DNA from: Tubulanus polymorphus
Lineage: Eukaryota; Nemertea; Palaeonemertea; Tubulaniformes; Tubulanidae
Direction of reading: 5' to 3'
Assembly: GCF_964204645.1 (NCBI RefSeq)
Contig: NC_134032.1
Location: 2,694,916 to 2,758,915 of the forward strand
Length of the DNA stretch: 64,000 nucleotides
Part shown: piece by piece, positions 11,216 to 22,887 of the stretch
Numbering within the stretch: the stretch's first letter is position 1
Layout of the letters: each line of letters begins with the position of its first letter
Notes under the pieces: generated by a model
Told to the model about the DNA's origin: nothing
Database searches by the model: none
Seen by the model: the letters and a program-made list of their open reading frames with translations, nothing else
Made by a program: the position numbers and the translations under genes

Positions 11216-12208
11216 ATCGATGTGCAAAACGTCACAGGTTTGTGTGTACACATACAAGCTATTTGGCAAAATATTATTGATGAAGATGTAGAATGGCTCC
11301 CTGGGATTATATGATGACCTCTATTTGAACGTCGAAATGTTATATCGCATTGAATATCATGAGAAGACGTATTGTAATAGTAAAGGATGTATGATTATAT
11401 CAGGAGCGGCAGGGATAAATAGAAATGATAATTAAATCGGATTGTTCGGTTAAATGGCGGATGTATACACGATTTGGAAGTCTGATATAAAAGTCAGACC
11501 CTGACATGGGGATGCTAGTGGAATGACGAAGCTATCTACGATCTGAGTTGGGCCGGCGTGAATTTCATCGGCGGCTACAAGCGGTCTATATAAAAACGTG
11601 TAAACTTAATTTCTATATTCAAATGTTTTAGAAAATATGTTCGATATTAGACGTATGCAGGTTCCATGAGATTAGCAATTTATAATAGCATAGCTGTCAT
11701 ATACGGCTCCGCGTCCAATGATGGCATGTATATAAGGTGACAATTAAATTCAATACTTTATTGATCCTTAATACATTGAAATTCCGGGATAAAATTTCAA
11801 AAATCAATAAATTTACAAATTTTAGAATAAGAAAATACAAGACACACGGGTAATTCATACAGAATAACATGAATAAGTTATTTAAATGACAATTTCTACT
11901 TCAACCCAGACTCAAGTCTAGGATATCAAGTGACAGCCAGACCGGGCCCCAGGACCGGGCTGGCTGGCTACACGATATGCTCAAAGTCATGATGAAGCAG
12001 ACATCAGTAGAGCTCTTTCTTCAACCATGGAGGCAATGAAGTTGCAGACCAGCATAGAGGCAAAAGTGAATCGAAGTCACAAGTTGACAATTTTTTTTTT
12101 AATTAGACCAGTCGAAGACTGTATCATCTACCCAATCGCCAAATCTCATAATTCCCGAAATTTCTTAAAACTTCGATTTCAAATTTGCAATTCCACATTA
12201 GGGGCCGT
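11216..12208. other. Intergenic, no supported gene
   Basis: It may hold the 3' part of the peptide gene. A GACCGGGCCCCAGGACCGGGCTGGCTGGC-like GC cluster lies near 11940-11968. No domain-bearing frame seen. Confidence 0.35.
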
Positions 12209-12345
12209 GCATTAAGTACGTACGTCCGTAGGAGGGTGCTTAAAATCCGTACAAAAGCGTACAGGGGGAGGGGAGGGGTCGGCTAAAAACGTACATACTT
12301 TCCAATGGGGGAGGGTTAATATTAATAGTACGTACTTTGTGCACG
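12209..12345. repeat. MITE-like GGGGCCGTGCATTAAGTACGTACG repeat
   Basis: It opens with GGGGCCGTGCATTAAGTACG and holds a GGGGGAGGGGAGGGGTC block, a GGGGGAGGG block and a late TAGTACGTACTT. This layout is common to short nonautonomous elements in many animals (established pattern). Exact ends are not fixed. Confidence 0.4.
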
Positions 12346-12518
12346 AATCATATGTCTTCCTTTAATGTATAGCAAACACTGCCTTAATTGCGAAACCGGT
12401 CTCACTGGGTTTGTTGCATTCAGTATATTATATTTGGATCTCGGGAATTCCCCACTTTCAGTCTTTCATTTCGTGGCCATGGAAGATCGTTGATCAACGT
12501 CAGCAGGAACTCTGATTA

Positions 12519-12662
12519 AAGTTGTTTCACCCACAATGTAAATCTTAAAAAAACGATTATTTTCAGAGAGAATCTGGAGATGGGTGGAAAGATTCACCCG
12601 AAACGTAAGAACACAAATAATAACAATTTTTTAAATTTAAATAGTGGGTGAAACGCAACTTC
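12519..12662. repeat. Short inverted-repeat element, ~144 bp
   Basis: AAGTTGTTTCACCCAC at the left pairs with GTGGGTGAAACGCAACTT at the right. The interior is AT-rich and noncoding. It is probably a MITE, but no clear target duplication was found. Confidence 0.45.
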
Positions 12663-12743
12663 TTGCATATGCTACTTAAATCATGATGTCAATCGTGATG
12701 ATTTTGCTTGGTGTACTCGACATTGTACCTCAATACTCCCTTC

Positions 12744-12823
12744 GCACCTGAATATTTTTTTTGGATCCAAAACGGTTGCATGTCGCACCTGAATATCTTT
12801 TTGGATCCATAACGGTTGCATGT
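12744..12823 (+). repeat. Two-copy tandem duplication, ~40 bp
   Basis: CGCACCTGAATAT, a T run, GGATCCA and AACGGTTGCATGT occur twice in direct order. Confidence 0.75.
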
Positions 12824-12949
12824 CCTCTGTTGGTTTGCGGCTGCGATTTGTGTTTGAGCAACACATATAGAAAATTGCGACATCAAGTCTCCTGTAAAAA
12901 TTTGTTAGGCCGTAAATCGTACCTATCCGGCACGGTGATTTTGTGCCTT

Positions 12950-13315
12950 ATGTGTGGGTTAACTAATGCAAAAGTAGCGCGGGAAATTACCCACATTTCG
13001 AAATCGCATCGCAATCGAGTTAGAAGAATCAACCATACGTATGTTGGATTGGTGCGTTCGTGCGTACCGGAGGGAGTGCCTCGGACGGTTTTTCCGAGCC
13101 TCCCTACTGCGAGTTACGTCTCTGACGTCGGTCTAGAAGAGACCAAGGGAACCGTTGCGTCGGAACCAACGAAGGGATTCCAATTTCTTCCACCTCCGTC
13201 TCCATATTCACCTCCTCCGCCGCCTAGTTCGCCACCCCGCCTATCGCAACACCAACACTATACGACTGTTGAGACATTCCGTTACCGGCAGAACCCGCTA
13301 TCGCGTGCACTTTAG
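12950..13315 (+). CDS. Unrecognised proline-rich open frame
   Basis: Taken from the first in-frame ATG at 12950 (the frame is open further upstream), this gives about 121 residues. The composition is richer in GC and CpG than its surroundings. The C-terminal part is proline-rich (FLPPPSPYSPPPPPSSPP). No domain is recognised. The block repeated at 36243 begins about 130 bp downstream, so it may be leader or gag-like sequence of a retroelement rather than a host gene. Low confidence that it is expressed. Confidence 0.25.
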   Translation: MCGLTNAKVAREITHISKSHRNRVRRINHTYVGLVRSCVPEGVPRTVFPSLPTASYVSDVGLEETKGTVASEPTKGFQFLPPPSPYSPPPPPSSPPRLSQHQHYTTVETFRYRQNPLSRAL

Positions 13316-13443
13316 ACGTCTCGATGGCAGTGATATTGGCAGGCTTCGAAGAAGAACTACTGTTTACCGTTTGATGTTTTGTGTCATCGTGAAATGGTTT
13401 TAACTTTAGTAAAGGAGTTCCTGCGCGATCACCTATACGTGCT

Positions 13444-13568
13444 AAGGTACCCTATGTTGGTTAAATTCTATCAGTAAATGCCAGTAGTAAATGAAAATGG
13501 AAGATACGGCTTTCCGCTTTGACGTGGATGCTGATATTGAATTTGAACAGTATGCACTTACTATATAT
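13444..13568 (+). repeat. Repeat block A, shared with 36243-36366
   Basis: Nearly identical to the 36243-36366 copy, including TATGTTGGTTAAATTC, GCCAGTAGTAAATGAAAA and GATGCTGATATTGAATTTGA. It stands about 1 kb ahead of block B in this copy. Confidence 0.8.
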
Positions 13569-14615
13569 TTTTGTTTGCCACATTGCTGCTGCTATTTCCA
13601 TGGTTGCCTCTAAGATTATATCGTAAGTGGTCAATTGCAGGTATTAGGTGTTTAGATATGGAATCCAGTAGTTCCCTTCATTCTATCCAAAGTTGCTTTT
13701 TCGGATATTGGCCCGGATATGCCGGCCGACTTTGTTTATGTTTGGAGCAAGGGGGACCCCTTCGCTTCCCGTTGTCGCGCCCATAGCCGAAGCTGGCCGA
13801 TTCCAGCTGGTGAATAATCAGATCACGCTGGTTATATCTACAGGTAACATCGAAGGGGAAGAGCAGCGGCTGCATGCCGTCGCTGACGCTGGTGTGCCAG
13901 AAGTCATTGTAGAAACAAACAACCTGATAATTGTTGGCATGGGCGAGACGGAAAGGTCGGCTCGGCATCGACCCGTAGCCTTCATGTGACTTTGCACAAC
14001 CACCCTTCATCGATGGGCTCAGTGTATCAATACTGCGGGACCCCTACTGAAACCTTCGTTTGCACCGCGTTCAGGGTCCTCGCAGTCCACCATGGTATTG
14101 ACTGGCCACCCACTGAAGAAGTAATCGCTCCGCGCCGTGTCGCAGTATTCGGACTCAGACATCAGCATCCGACCCCGCACGGACCCGTCGCAACCTGGGG
14201 CCTGGACCGTCGGAATGTGCTGTGCGCTATCGACTGCAATTCGGCCAAGATTCCATACGTGTGTTAGTGCTCTGTTTTTACCTGTTTTGAAGGTGTTCCG
14301 TTGGTTTCGGGGATCTGGTGGGGTCGTTGAGGGCCGAGAGGAGGCTGATTCGGAGCATTCCGTCCGGATGAGTGCCTGGTCCCCACGTCGGTTCTCTTCG
14401 GCCCCGCCCGCTTGCCGGGGCCTCGGAACGCCGTTTCTCACTCTTGTAAAAATAATGTTTATTGTAATTTGTATTGTTTTCGGGTCTGCTATACTTGCTT
14501 TTGAATAGGCCTTTTTGATTTTTGTCATTATGACATCCAATTTTCTTTAAATTAATTTTGCCTCATCGCCTTAAGGCTGGGTGGGGCGGGGCGGGGGTTT
14601 TTGTGGTGAAAATTG
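13569..14615 (+). other. GC-rich coding-like stretch of unknown nature
   Basis: The base composition changes sharply here. Open frames at 13693-13989 and 14137-14508 have codon-like composition, but I recognise no domain in either. The segment is absent from the second A-B copy at 36243-36983. It may be an unrelated insertion, or leader/gag sequence of the Gypsy element whose pol starts at 14907. Confidence 0.3.
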
Positions 14616-14855
14616 TCTTTATCTTGGGTGGGTTCGACCACAAAATTTCGGTCTTTTACGAAATTGTACTATGTATTTCGGAATGGCCTTAAGCCATTCT
14701 TTTCTCATTGTTTCTTTTTAGGTGTACGTATTCCGGGACGGGGCTGAATGTTCTGCGGCGATGTTTCGGTATCTTTTCGGCTCAATTTCTATCGGCCAGA
14801 TTTTTGGCAGTTCTGTCAGATTCCAATTTTACGACCTAAGCAGGCCCCGGGACGA
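14616..14855 (+). repeat. Repeat block B, shared with 36703-36983
   Basis: Shares CGGAATGGCCTTAAGCCATT, a TTCTCATTGTTTCTTTTTAG tract that looks like a 3' splice site, CTGCGGCGATGTTTCGGTAT and CCAATTTTACGACCT with 36703-36983. The Gypsy pol frame starts 52 bp downstream, so B is probably part of the retroelement leader. Confidence 0.8.
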
Positions 14856-14906
14856 GTGGGACGAGTTGGCAGTGGGCAGACTAGACCGAACTGCTGCCAA
14901 TAGACC

Positions 14907-15449
14907 ATGGGAATAATCCAAGCCGAGTTACGCGAAGAAGCAGGGAAACTAGATGCCGTTACTCCTGAGAGGGAAGGGATAACACCCGGGCAGACACATC
15001 CTCACCTACCAATCGAATCTAATCAGTCAGGAAAGATCAAGTTTCTTTCACATGAGAACGCTTTACATGAATCTATACATTTATCTGCAAGAATTCTGGG
15101 CCGTGACACGAAGTATTTAGTAGATACGGGTGCCCACTTCACAGTGTGGAATAAGAAATTATTTTCTGAAATCAGCAAAAAGAAGAAACTCGCCTTGAGG
15201 AATACAAAGGATAATTTATATACTGCTGATAATAGCTCCCTGGATGTCGCAGGGACAGCTGACGTAAAGTGGGACGTGATAGTCGCTGACATCGCAGATG
15301 ATGCTATTCTAGGAATGGATTTTCTTGTCGCATATAACTGCCATATCCATCCGGGTACCGGCACTGTGACATGCCTGAGGAATGAAGCTTTTTCTAATCC
15401 GGCCATCTCGAACAGAACTCTACCTACGTACGTAACGATGAGAAATTAG
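14907..15449 (+). pseudogene. Gypsy pol, protease segment
   Basis: The frame starts with ATG at 14907. Residues 70-80 hold YLVDTGAHFTV with the retropepsin DTGA active site at 15123-15134. A later ILGMDFL matches the ILG flap-end motif of Ty3/Gypsy proteases. The enzyme would cleave the gag-pol polyprotein. The frame ends at 15449, but pol continues in another frame from about 15440, so a frameshift separates protease from the connector. No zinc-knuckle gag precedes it directly. Confidence 0.8.
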
Positions 15450-17110
15450 TCTTACCTCCGAATTCTGAAGTCCTGGTATCGGGTCATGTAAAGACGGCGC
15501 TACCACCTGGACAATGGGGTTTAATAGAATCTACCAACAACTGGAGGCTAGGGCCAGAAGTACTCGTCGCTAAAGAGGTCGTTAATATAAATAGTAGTCG
15601 TATTCCTGTTCGTATGGTGAACCTTAGCTCGCTTCCCAAGATCATTCATAAAGGGACACCCTTAGGGGTAATCGGAGAAATTTCTAAAATATATACCGAA
15701 ACTAGTACATCGCAAACGTCGAATTCAAACGACCAATTACCTGAATTTCTACAAGATTTGTACCACCGGAGTTGTGAAGGTCTGTCCGCCGACAAATGTC
15801 ATGATGTGAAACATCTACTATGTGAATTTTCGGATGTTTTCGCCTCCTCTATTCTAGATCTTGGAGAGGACTCTGGGACTTCACACGTCATCGACGTAGG
15901 TAACGCCGTTCCGACAAAACAACGCTTTCGGCGGTTGCCCCTAGCAACACAAGAAGATCTCAATAAGTTAGTCGATGAAAGCACACGTGATTGAAGAATC
16001 CGATAGTCCGTGGTGCAGCAGTATTGTCGTGGTTCGTAAGCCGGATGACACTATTCGACTGTGTTTAGATTATCATGATGTTAATGCTGTAACCACGGCA
16101 GATAGTTATCCTTTACCTATTATCAACGACACTATCAGATCACTGGCTGACGTGAAGTACCTCAGCACCCTTGATCTAGCATCAGGGTACTGGCTTTTTC
16201 TTAGAGTTTTCGTGTACCTTCACTCTAAGGAAAAGACAGCTTTTGTTGTGGGTGGGAAAGGCCTATACCAATTCCGTAAGATGCCCATGGACTTGAAGAA
16301 TAGTGGTGCCACATTTTAAAGGCTAATGGAAAAGGTATTCAGAAGTCTTATCCCGGAAATTGCTCTGGTTTATCTGGACGATGTTATTGTTCATGCTGAT
16401 AGTTTCCTTGGGATGATGACCAACCTGCGTACTGTCTTCAACCGTCTGCGAAAGGCTGGACTAAAACTAAAACCTAAGAAATGTGAGCTGTTTAGAACGT
16501 CAGTCAATTTTCTTGGACACCACATCTCCGCTGATGGTATATCATGTTCAGAAAGCAAAATCGAAATAATCCAGAATTGGCCCACTCCTAAGAACGTTAC
16601 AGAGACTCGATCTTACCTTGGTTTAGCATCGTACTATCGGTCGTTTTGCCAAGGGTTCGCTGAAACTGCAAAACCTCTTCATCGGCTGAAGGCAAAGGGG
16701 AGGGAATTCAGATGGGATGCTCAATGCGAAGAAGCTTTCCGCGAGCTGAAGTCAATTTTGACCCACTCACCAGTTCTGGCTTTCCCCAATCCAAGGTTAC
16801 CGTTTATCCTGGACACTGATGCATCAGCATTTTCAATTGGAGGTTCGTCAGTCAAGTACAATAGGGCAAGGAGAGAATTATCGCCTGTGCTAGCCGTTGT
16901 TTAACAAAGGCCGAGAGGAATTATTGCGTGACCCGCAGGGAGCTTTTAGCTGTCGTCGCCTTTGTAAAACAGTTCAAATATTACCTTGCCGACAAGAAAT
17001 TCACAATCCGGACTGTCCATGATAAACGAGATGATAAACGCCCCGGATGGCACCAAGTTTCCTCACAGGTGTTGCCTGCAAATTTTATTGGACCCACTGG
17101 AATGATCTGA
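15440..17110 (+). pseudogene. Gypsy pol, reverse transcriptase and RNase H segments
   Basis: Three frames run on from each other. The connector lies at 15440-15994. RT fingers and palm lie at 15975-16319, with RLCLDYHDVNA, YPLP and LSTLDLASGYW (motif A). RT continues at 16326-16904, with YLDD at 16371-16382, FLGHHIS, the WPTP thumb and the FILDTDAS start of RNase H. A single TAA at 16317-16319 splits the RT where relatives have Gln (ATF-Q-RLM). A further frameshift near 16905 leads to the RNase H tail TRRELLAVVAFVKQFKYYL. The catalytic aspartates are visible, but the gene is not readable as one protein. Confidence 0.85.
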
Positions 17111-17189
17111 AGATGATTGAGGGGCTCTTATAGATAATCAAGAGAAGAGAACGTTACCCGGACTCAACTCTATTAATCTTTCCTGAAAA

Positions 17190-17749
17190 GTTCAGGAGCA
17201 AGTCCTCGACAATATTCATTCATCTGCAGTCGGGGGTCATTTTGGTGTCAAAAAGACCCTCTTTCTAGTTCACGATCGGTTTTTTTGGCACGGTATTGGT
17301 GATGAGGTAAAGTGCTTCTGCAGAGGGTGTAATAAGTGCGCTTCAAAGAAGTCCTCGAGTAGATTAAAGGCACCCATGAACAACTATCTGGTAGGCCAAC
17401 CTATGGAGAGAGTATCGATGGATATATTGGGTCCATTACATGAAACATATGATGGAAACATCTTTATATTAGTTATTGGTGACTATTTCACGAAGTGGAT
17501 CGAAGCATACGCAATTCCGAACCAAGAAGCAGTAACTTGCGCCCGGATACTCGTAGACGAGTTTGTTACTCGATTCGGCGTCCCCAGAATCATACATTCG
17601 GACCAGGGTCAAAACTTCCAGTCCAAGTTGATGGCGGAAGTGTGCGAACTCCTTCAAATCCATAAAACGAGAAGTACCGCATTTCGTCCACAATCGAACG
17701 GAGTGGTCGAACGTTATAACCGAACGCTGTTAATGTGTCTGTCTATAAA
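17190..17749 (+). pseudogene. Gypsy integrase, N-terminal part
   Basis: A zinc-binding HHCC region (HxxxxH near 17220-17235, then CNKCASKK) leads into the core at 17376. That core has MDILGPL with the first catalytic Asp, HSDQGQNF with the second and SNGVVERYNRTL with the Glu of the DDE triad. The frame is then cut at 17749 by the piggyBac terminus CCCTCATGGG. It resumes in the proper register after 20234. Confidence 0.85.
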
Positions 17750-20230
17750 CCCTCATGGGCCTATGGTTGCAGATATGCAACACCCAAAATTGGGCCCCAT
17801 GGAGATTTTTCCGTTTCGAAATTCACGGCCAATTTAGTTTTGTACAACCATTTAGGCCTAATGTTGTAATTCTGCAATATTAGACACCGATCAGTGCTGA
17901 CATCGGTTCACCGGTGTCATCACTAACCAGTTAGTAAAAAGTGAATCAGTGTAACATGAAATTCTCTTCTAAAATCGTGAATTCTGACAAGTTATAGGTA
18001 AGTGAAAATGAAACTAAGTCATTTATAATAATAAATACATAGTCTAGAACATGTAGATGTGGTGTTTGCTTAGAAAAGAATTTTTAGCTCTGTGGATTGA
18101 AACGGTTAATTTCGGTGTTGCAAAAATGCAACATCAGGCTCACATGGAAATTTTTTTTCAGATTTGGTTCAAATCCCAGCGTCAATCAATCCATACTGTG
18201 ATTGAATAATCATAACCTACACCTATTAAATAATGTTAACTATTAAATTTTTCAGATAAACTGCATGGCAAGCCAGAAAAGCCGCCTTAGTGTACTTGAT
18301 GTTGTCGATGCGCTCGATGGTGATGTCAGTGATCTATCTGAACTCGACGATGGAAGTGATGATGATGAAGAATCAGATGTATTAGATCAAGATGTCCAGG
18401 ATACTGATAGTGATGACGATGATGATGGTTTTAGTTCGGAAGATGATGTGCCACTGTCGACGTTTGGTACGGGTACCAGTAAGAAAAAAACGGGTAAAAA
18501 AGGTTCAAATGCCCTAGCTACTGTATGGAAAACCCAGAATTATGTTCCTCCTGATCACACTTTCTCTGGAAGTGCTCTTACTGTTCCAAATGCAGTGAAA
18601 TCACCGTATGAATATTTTAGAGAATTTATTACTGATGAAATGTTGGATGCAGTTTGTGAAATGACGAATTTGTACAGCGTCCAGAAAAATGGCAAGAGCG
18701 CAAATTTGAAACGAAAAGAACTACAACAGCTTATTGGAATGTTTTTCCGAATGGGACTCCTAAAAATGTCGGGAGTGCGATCATAGTGGGAAACTGAAAC
18801 TAGAGTGTCGATGGTGGCCAATGTGATGAGTAGGGATCGGTTCCGCCTACTGCAAACTATATTACATTTCGTTGACAACAATAATGCTACAGATGAAACT
18901 AAAAAAGATAAAGTATGGAAGATCCGGCCGTGGCTGAAAAGTCTGCGTGATAATTGCCTAGCAGTAGAACCCAAGGAGCATAATTCCATCGACGAAATGA
19001 TGGTTCCCTTCAAGGGAAAATATAGTTCCATCCGTCAATACATCCAAAATAAACCCCACAAGTGGGGTCTGAAGATATGGGTGCGGGCACGTACCACTGG
19101 CATCGTTATGGATTTCGATGTTTACCAAGTTGCAGGTGGCAGAGTATCAGAATTAGGTGTAGGTGCAAATGTGGTGGTGAAATTATCAGAAACCCTGCCG
19201 AGAAACCAAAATTATAAAGTGACTGCTGACAATTTGTTCTCATCAGTTGGGCTGGTACGTAAAATAAAGTCAATGGGTATGCATTACACTGGAACAATGC
19301 GAAAAAATCGACTCCAAGGATGCCCAATAATGACGGATAAGGAACTTGAAAAAAATCCAGGGGATCATATGATGTATACGTAGAAACCAATCTAAATGCC
19401 GCCATGGTAAAATGGTATGACAACCGTTGCGTTACAGTGATCTCATCATTCTGTGCTACTGAGCCCACCGATGAAGTCGACCGTGCGGACAAAAAACAAA
19501 AAAAATTGTCAAAGTCAAGCGACCTTATGCCATAAAAATCTACAACGAGTCAATGGGCGGAGTCGAACTGGTCGATAGCTGTATATCGTTGTACAAGTAC
19601 AACCTAAAATCCTGCCGATGGTACCTATATCTGTTCGGGCGCAGCCTCATGATAGCTGAAGTAAACGCATGGCAGCAGCTGTATCGTAGAGACTGTAGGC
19701 TGGTTGGCAGACCAAAGAAAGAAGTCATCAGAAATAGGAAATTTCAGTCTCATCTAGCATCGACCCTAATAATGATAAATGCGGAAAGGAAACGGGGACG
19801 TCCCTTGGACGATGAAAAGTCACCCAAACCACCAAAGGTTGTAAGAAAAGGTCCAGTGAGTGATGTTCAGAAAGACCGCTATGCACATTGGCCAGTCAAG
19901 CTTCAGAAACGGGGACGTTGTAAGAACTGTACGGATGGATACACATACACCGCCTGCGAAAAATGCAATGTCCGTCTCTGTTTCAATGATAAGAGGAATT
20001 GTTATATGAAGTATCATACATAAATCTACTGAAAAGGTGTCATTTATAATAGAAAATTAATCTGTAGTGTGAATAAAGTCTTGAAATAGTTTGCATATTT
20101 TGATCGTTTTGGTGACGTCGGAGCCTGGAGCTGGGAAACCAATAGGGATGTGCTAGTTGTACCCCATACAGTCTGTATTTAGTGGGAAACATTTTTTTGG
20201 GAACCGTAAGTTGGTTCAGACCCATGAGGG
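17750..20230 (+). mobile_element. piggyBac-family transposon inserted in the Gypsy integrase gene
   Basis: The ends are CCCTCATGGG at 17750-17759 and its complement at 20221-20230. They are flanked by TAAA (17746-17749) and TTAA (20231-20234), a TTAA target duplication with one base changed. Removing the insert restores the integrase frame exactly at the target site, so this is a true insertion. The element is 2.48 kb and carries one transposase gene on the plus strand. Confidence 0.9.
18265..20023 (+). pseudogene. piggyBac transposase, broken
   Basis: The ATG at 18265 starts an acidic N-terminus (SDLSELDDGSDDDEESD) typical of the family. A DDE_Tnp_1_7-type core follows, with NSIDEMMVPFKGK holding the first Asp, TADNLFSS the second and GGVELVDSCISLYK the third. 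The C-terminus is a cysteine-rich domain (CKNCTDGYTYTACEKC...CF). Damage: an in-frame TAG at 18784-18786, a frameshift near 19377, and another in the A run near 19495-19507. About 570 codons in total, near the family norm. As it stands the protein cannot be made. Confidence 0.9.
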
Positions 20231-20234
20231 TTAA

Positions 20235-20808
20235 GGTTGAAGAAAACCAGATGGACTGGGACCAACACTTACCATACGTGACCATGGCGTACATGGCGAC
20301 GATACACGATGCAACCGGGTTTAGCCCAAACCGATTTATGTTGGGTCGCGAAATTGACCTACCCATTGACGTAATCATAGGTGGTCCTCGCTGCGAAATT
20401 CCGGTCCTCAGCAGTCAATACATTATTGAAATGAAGCACCGGTTATCAGAGTCTTTTCACGAGGTCCGCAAACAAACTCATAAGCGAGCTGAAAGGAACA
20501 AAACACAATACAATGTCAAACCACACACCTTTGCGATAGATTCTTGAGTCTGGCTGTATACCCCTTCCACAATGCCGGGTAGAACGAAAAAGCTATCATG
20601 CTTATGGTCTGGGCCATGTACCATACTTAAGAATTTTAACGATGTAATTTTTCGTGTCAGACTTCCCTATGAGAAATGCGTCCATAGCGACCGGTTAAAA
20701 GAGTATCTCGTAACAAATGATGTCATTTCTCGGGGCAACACTGTTTCTCCTAGTGACGGTCCAAATCTCAACTGTCAACCGTACCAAACGTCCTATTCGC
20801 CCACCTAA
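20235..20808 (+). pseudogene. Gypsy integrase, C-terminal part
   Basis: This continues the DDE domain tail (PYVTMAYMATIHDATGFSP, FMLGREID) and ends in the integrase C-terminal module (LWSGPCTILKNFND, HSDRLKEY), the GPF/Y-like region of Ty3/Gypsy elements. One TGA at about 20545-20547 interrupts it in frame. It is in register with the part upstream of the piggyBac insertion. Confidence 0.85.
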
Positions 20809-20867
20809 ACGCATGGGTTGGGACTGAGACTGATGTTCTAATCTCTGGTCTGTTTTTTTCTTTCAGT

Positions 20868-21734
20868 TAAAGTTATGAAGACTAAAGCCATGAAAGAAAA
20901 CCGACGAATTGGTATTGCAAATATCGTAAACGAAAGTTTTCGGCAAATACAACAAGAAGAGGCATCTTGAGTTCTACTGCGCGCCGTATAAATCTCGTGC
21001 TGGTTCATCGCCGTTCATAATCAAGCGGTTTTATAGATGTATGACGTGCGGTGAAGGAGCGGAAGACCGAGAAGAAGTGAAAGCACACATCGAACACAAC
21101 CATTATAAGATCTTCAAAGATAAAGGATTGAAATACTTAGGTCTAATCAAGCTGCTAGAAGAAACAGAATCGAAACCGGTGTTGAAAAGCGCGGTCTCAA
21201 AAATAAATGCAGACCCCGCACCCGTGACCGTAAAATTGGCGACGAATTTGTTGCAATGCTGTCCCTGAAGAAAATTTTACAGACATGCCAATACTTACCT
21301 TAGACGACATGGACATTGAACTTGCCAAATTGTTTGATGACCTCGACAAGGTCATACCGGAACCTGCCGATTCAGTTCAGGAGGTAAAGAAACAGTCCGT
21401 GAACGAAGACCAAGGATCGCGAACCGTATTAATCAGTAAGAGGAAACCCGTCGAACCGGTAGCTGTAAATAATCCGATTCCGTCCGATTCCGATCTCGTA
21501 TCTCCCGTTTTAACGGATAAGTCCACCACGAACGACGCGTGGAAACTCATTTCTCTCGACAACACGACGTCAACGCCCTGCGATCCGCGGATTCCGATTC
21601 AGGTCATCCACCGGCACGAACTGTGGGGCGGCAGTATTTCTATTGAGGGTCGGCCCGGTGACCAATTCGACTGTAAATTTTGTTCCATTCAGGAAGAAAT
21701 GAAAGAGAGAATGATTGAGAAACCTGATTCGTAA
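20868..21734 (+). pseudogene. Gypsy ORF3 with zinc finger, downstream of pol
   Basis: A pyrimidine tract ending CAG at about 20867 looks like a splice acceptor, so this could be expressed from a spliced RNA. The readable parts are a basic segment (FGKYNKKRHLEFYCAPYK), a C2H2-like finger (RCMTCGEGAEDREEVKAHIE plus HNH) at 21035-21110, and an acidic-to-mixed C-terminus at 21285-21734 with DCKFCSIQEEM near the end. At least two frame breaks occur (near 20935 and 21270). It sits where an env or accessory gene lies in related elements. No membrane segment is seen, so it is not an evident envelope gene. Function unknown; nucleic-acid binding is inferred from the finger. Confidence 0.5.
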
Positions 21735-21852
21735 TCATAGAATTCGTGCGGACTGTTAATGTATTGTTGATGTAATGTATTTAATGTAATAATGAATTTT
21801 TCCTTTTATATGTAGTTTGGTCGCCTGTTCTGGATGGGCGCATTCAGGGCTG

Positions 21853-21871
21853 GTGGGGGGGGGGGGGGCTG
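21853..21871 (+). other. Putative polypurine tract of the Gypsy element
   Basis: A G run after GGTG ends directly before the TGTAGC that opens the proposed LTR. This is the expected place for the plus-strand primer. Confidence 0.55.
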
Positions 21872-22207
21872 TGTAGCGGAAATTCCTGTTAAATACTTTT
21901 AGAAAGTTGTTGTTATAATGTATAGTTTCCGTTTTTCCGCTGCGGAGGCCTCCTCATTTTTTTCAATTGTTACGTTTTTGGGCGATAATTAGCTCGACCC
22001 TTTCATTTTTCATTTTACATTCTGCGCCTCATTTTCTCTGCCTATATTGATATAATTAATTTCAGCTTCTAATAGTCAAAACTTTAGGCTGATCACTTTT
22101 CACTCTCACCTTATTTTACTATATTAGATCCCGATATACTATTTTCATGGTCTTCAAAACTTTTTAATCGAGGAACTTTTGCTCGGCGGCCATTTTTTTG
22201 TGCTGTG

Positions 22208-22373
22208 TGACGTCATCCTCCATGCACGGTGACGTCACACTGCGCGGAATCTATACAAATGGGTCAGCGCGCGCAAACGTCACTCTCGTCTCAACCTACA
22301 TAGATCAGGGGTAAACAATAACACGCGCCCTCCTGGCCTGAGGCAACCCAGGTCAGGCCGGGCTCTGACGTCA
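22208..22373. promoter_or_regulatory. Three perfect CRE palindromes (TGACGTCA)
   Basis: Sites at 22208-22215, 22230-22237 and 22366-22373 lie inside the proposed LTR. They match the CREB/ATF consensus and probably form part of the element's enhancer (inference). Confidence 0.6.
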
Positions 22374-22887
22374 GTCTACTCGACGATTATCGATGTATAT
22401 ATTTTTAATCTATCGGGAACAGTCAACCAGGCGGCTTTTTCCTTCCTGATGAGACATGTGTCGTGAGATCTGATAACTTTTAATTTTATGCCATGGGCAT
22501 TATATTGATTTAGTCTTCGTGGGCCTAAATTTAGCGACCACTAAGTTATTTACCTTGGATTTTTTAAAGGGAGATCCTTGCATTAGCCTCTTTCATAGAT
22601 AATAAATTATGAATTATTTAAACTAAATAGATTAGTGACTATATTATGGTTTTTGAGACCATTTATTTAACCTTTTTGAATGAGGTGTACAATTTCAATT
22701 ATTGTGATAAAAACATTACGTGCAATATGTAAATATGTATATAAATCATACATTAGTTATTCGTTTTTAAAATAGTAATTATCTATATTATTCAATACAA
22801 GACTTATCACTATCATGGGGTGTGGCGTTTGGACGAAGTAGGATCCACTTTCTTGAGGCCAGGTCTCAAAATCTTATTCTTTATGAA

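Noticed and set aside
14019-14540. 173-codon minus-strand frame in the GC-rich stretch
   Set aside because: Long open frames on several strands are expected at this composition; no domain or start context supports it.
22446-22476. Hammerhead ribozyme core (CTGATGAGACATGTGTC)
   Set aside because: The conserved GAAA after stem II is missing and flanking stems do not pair.
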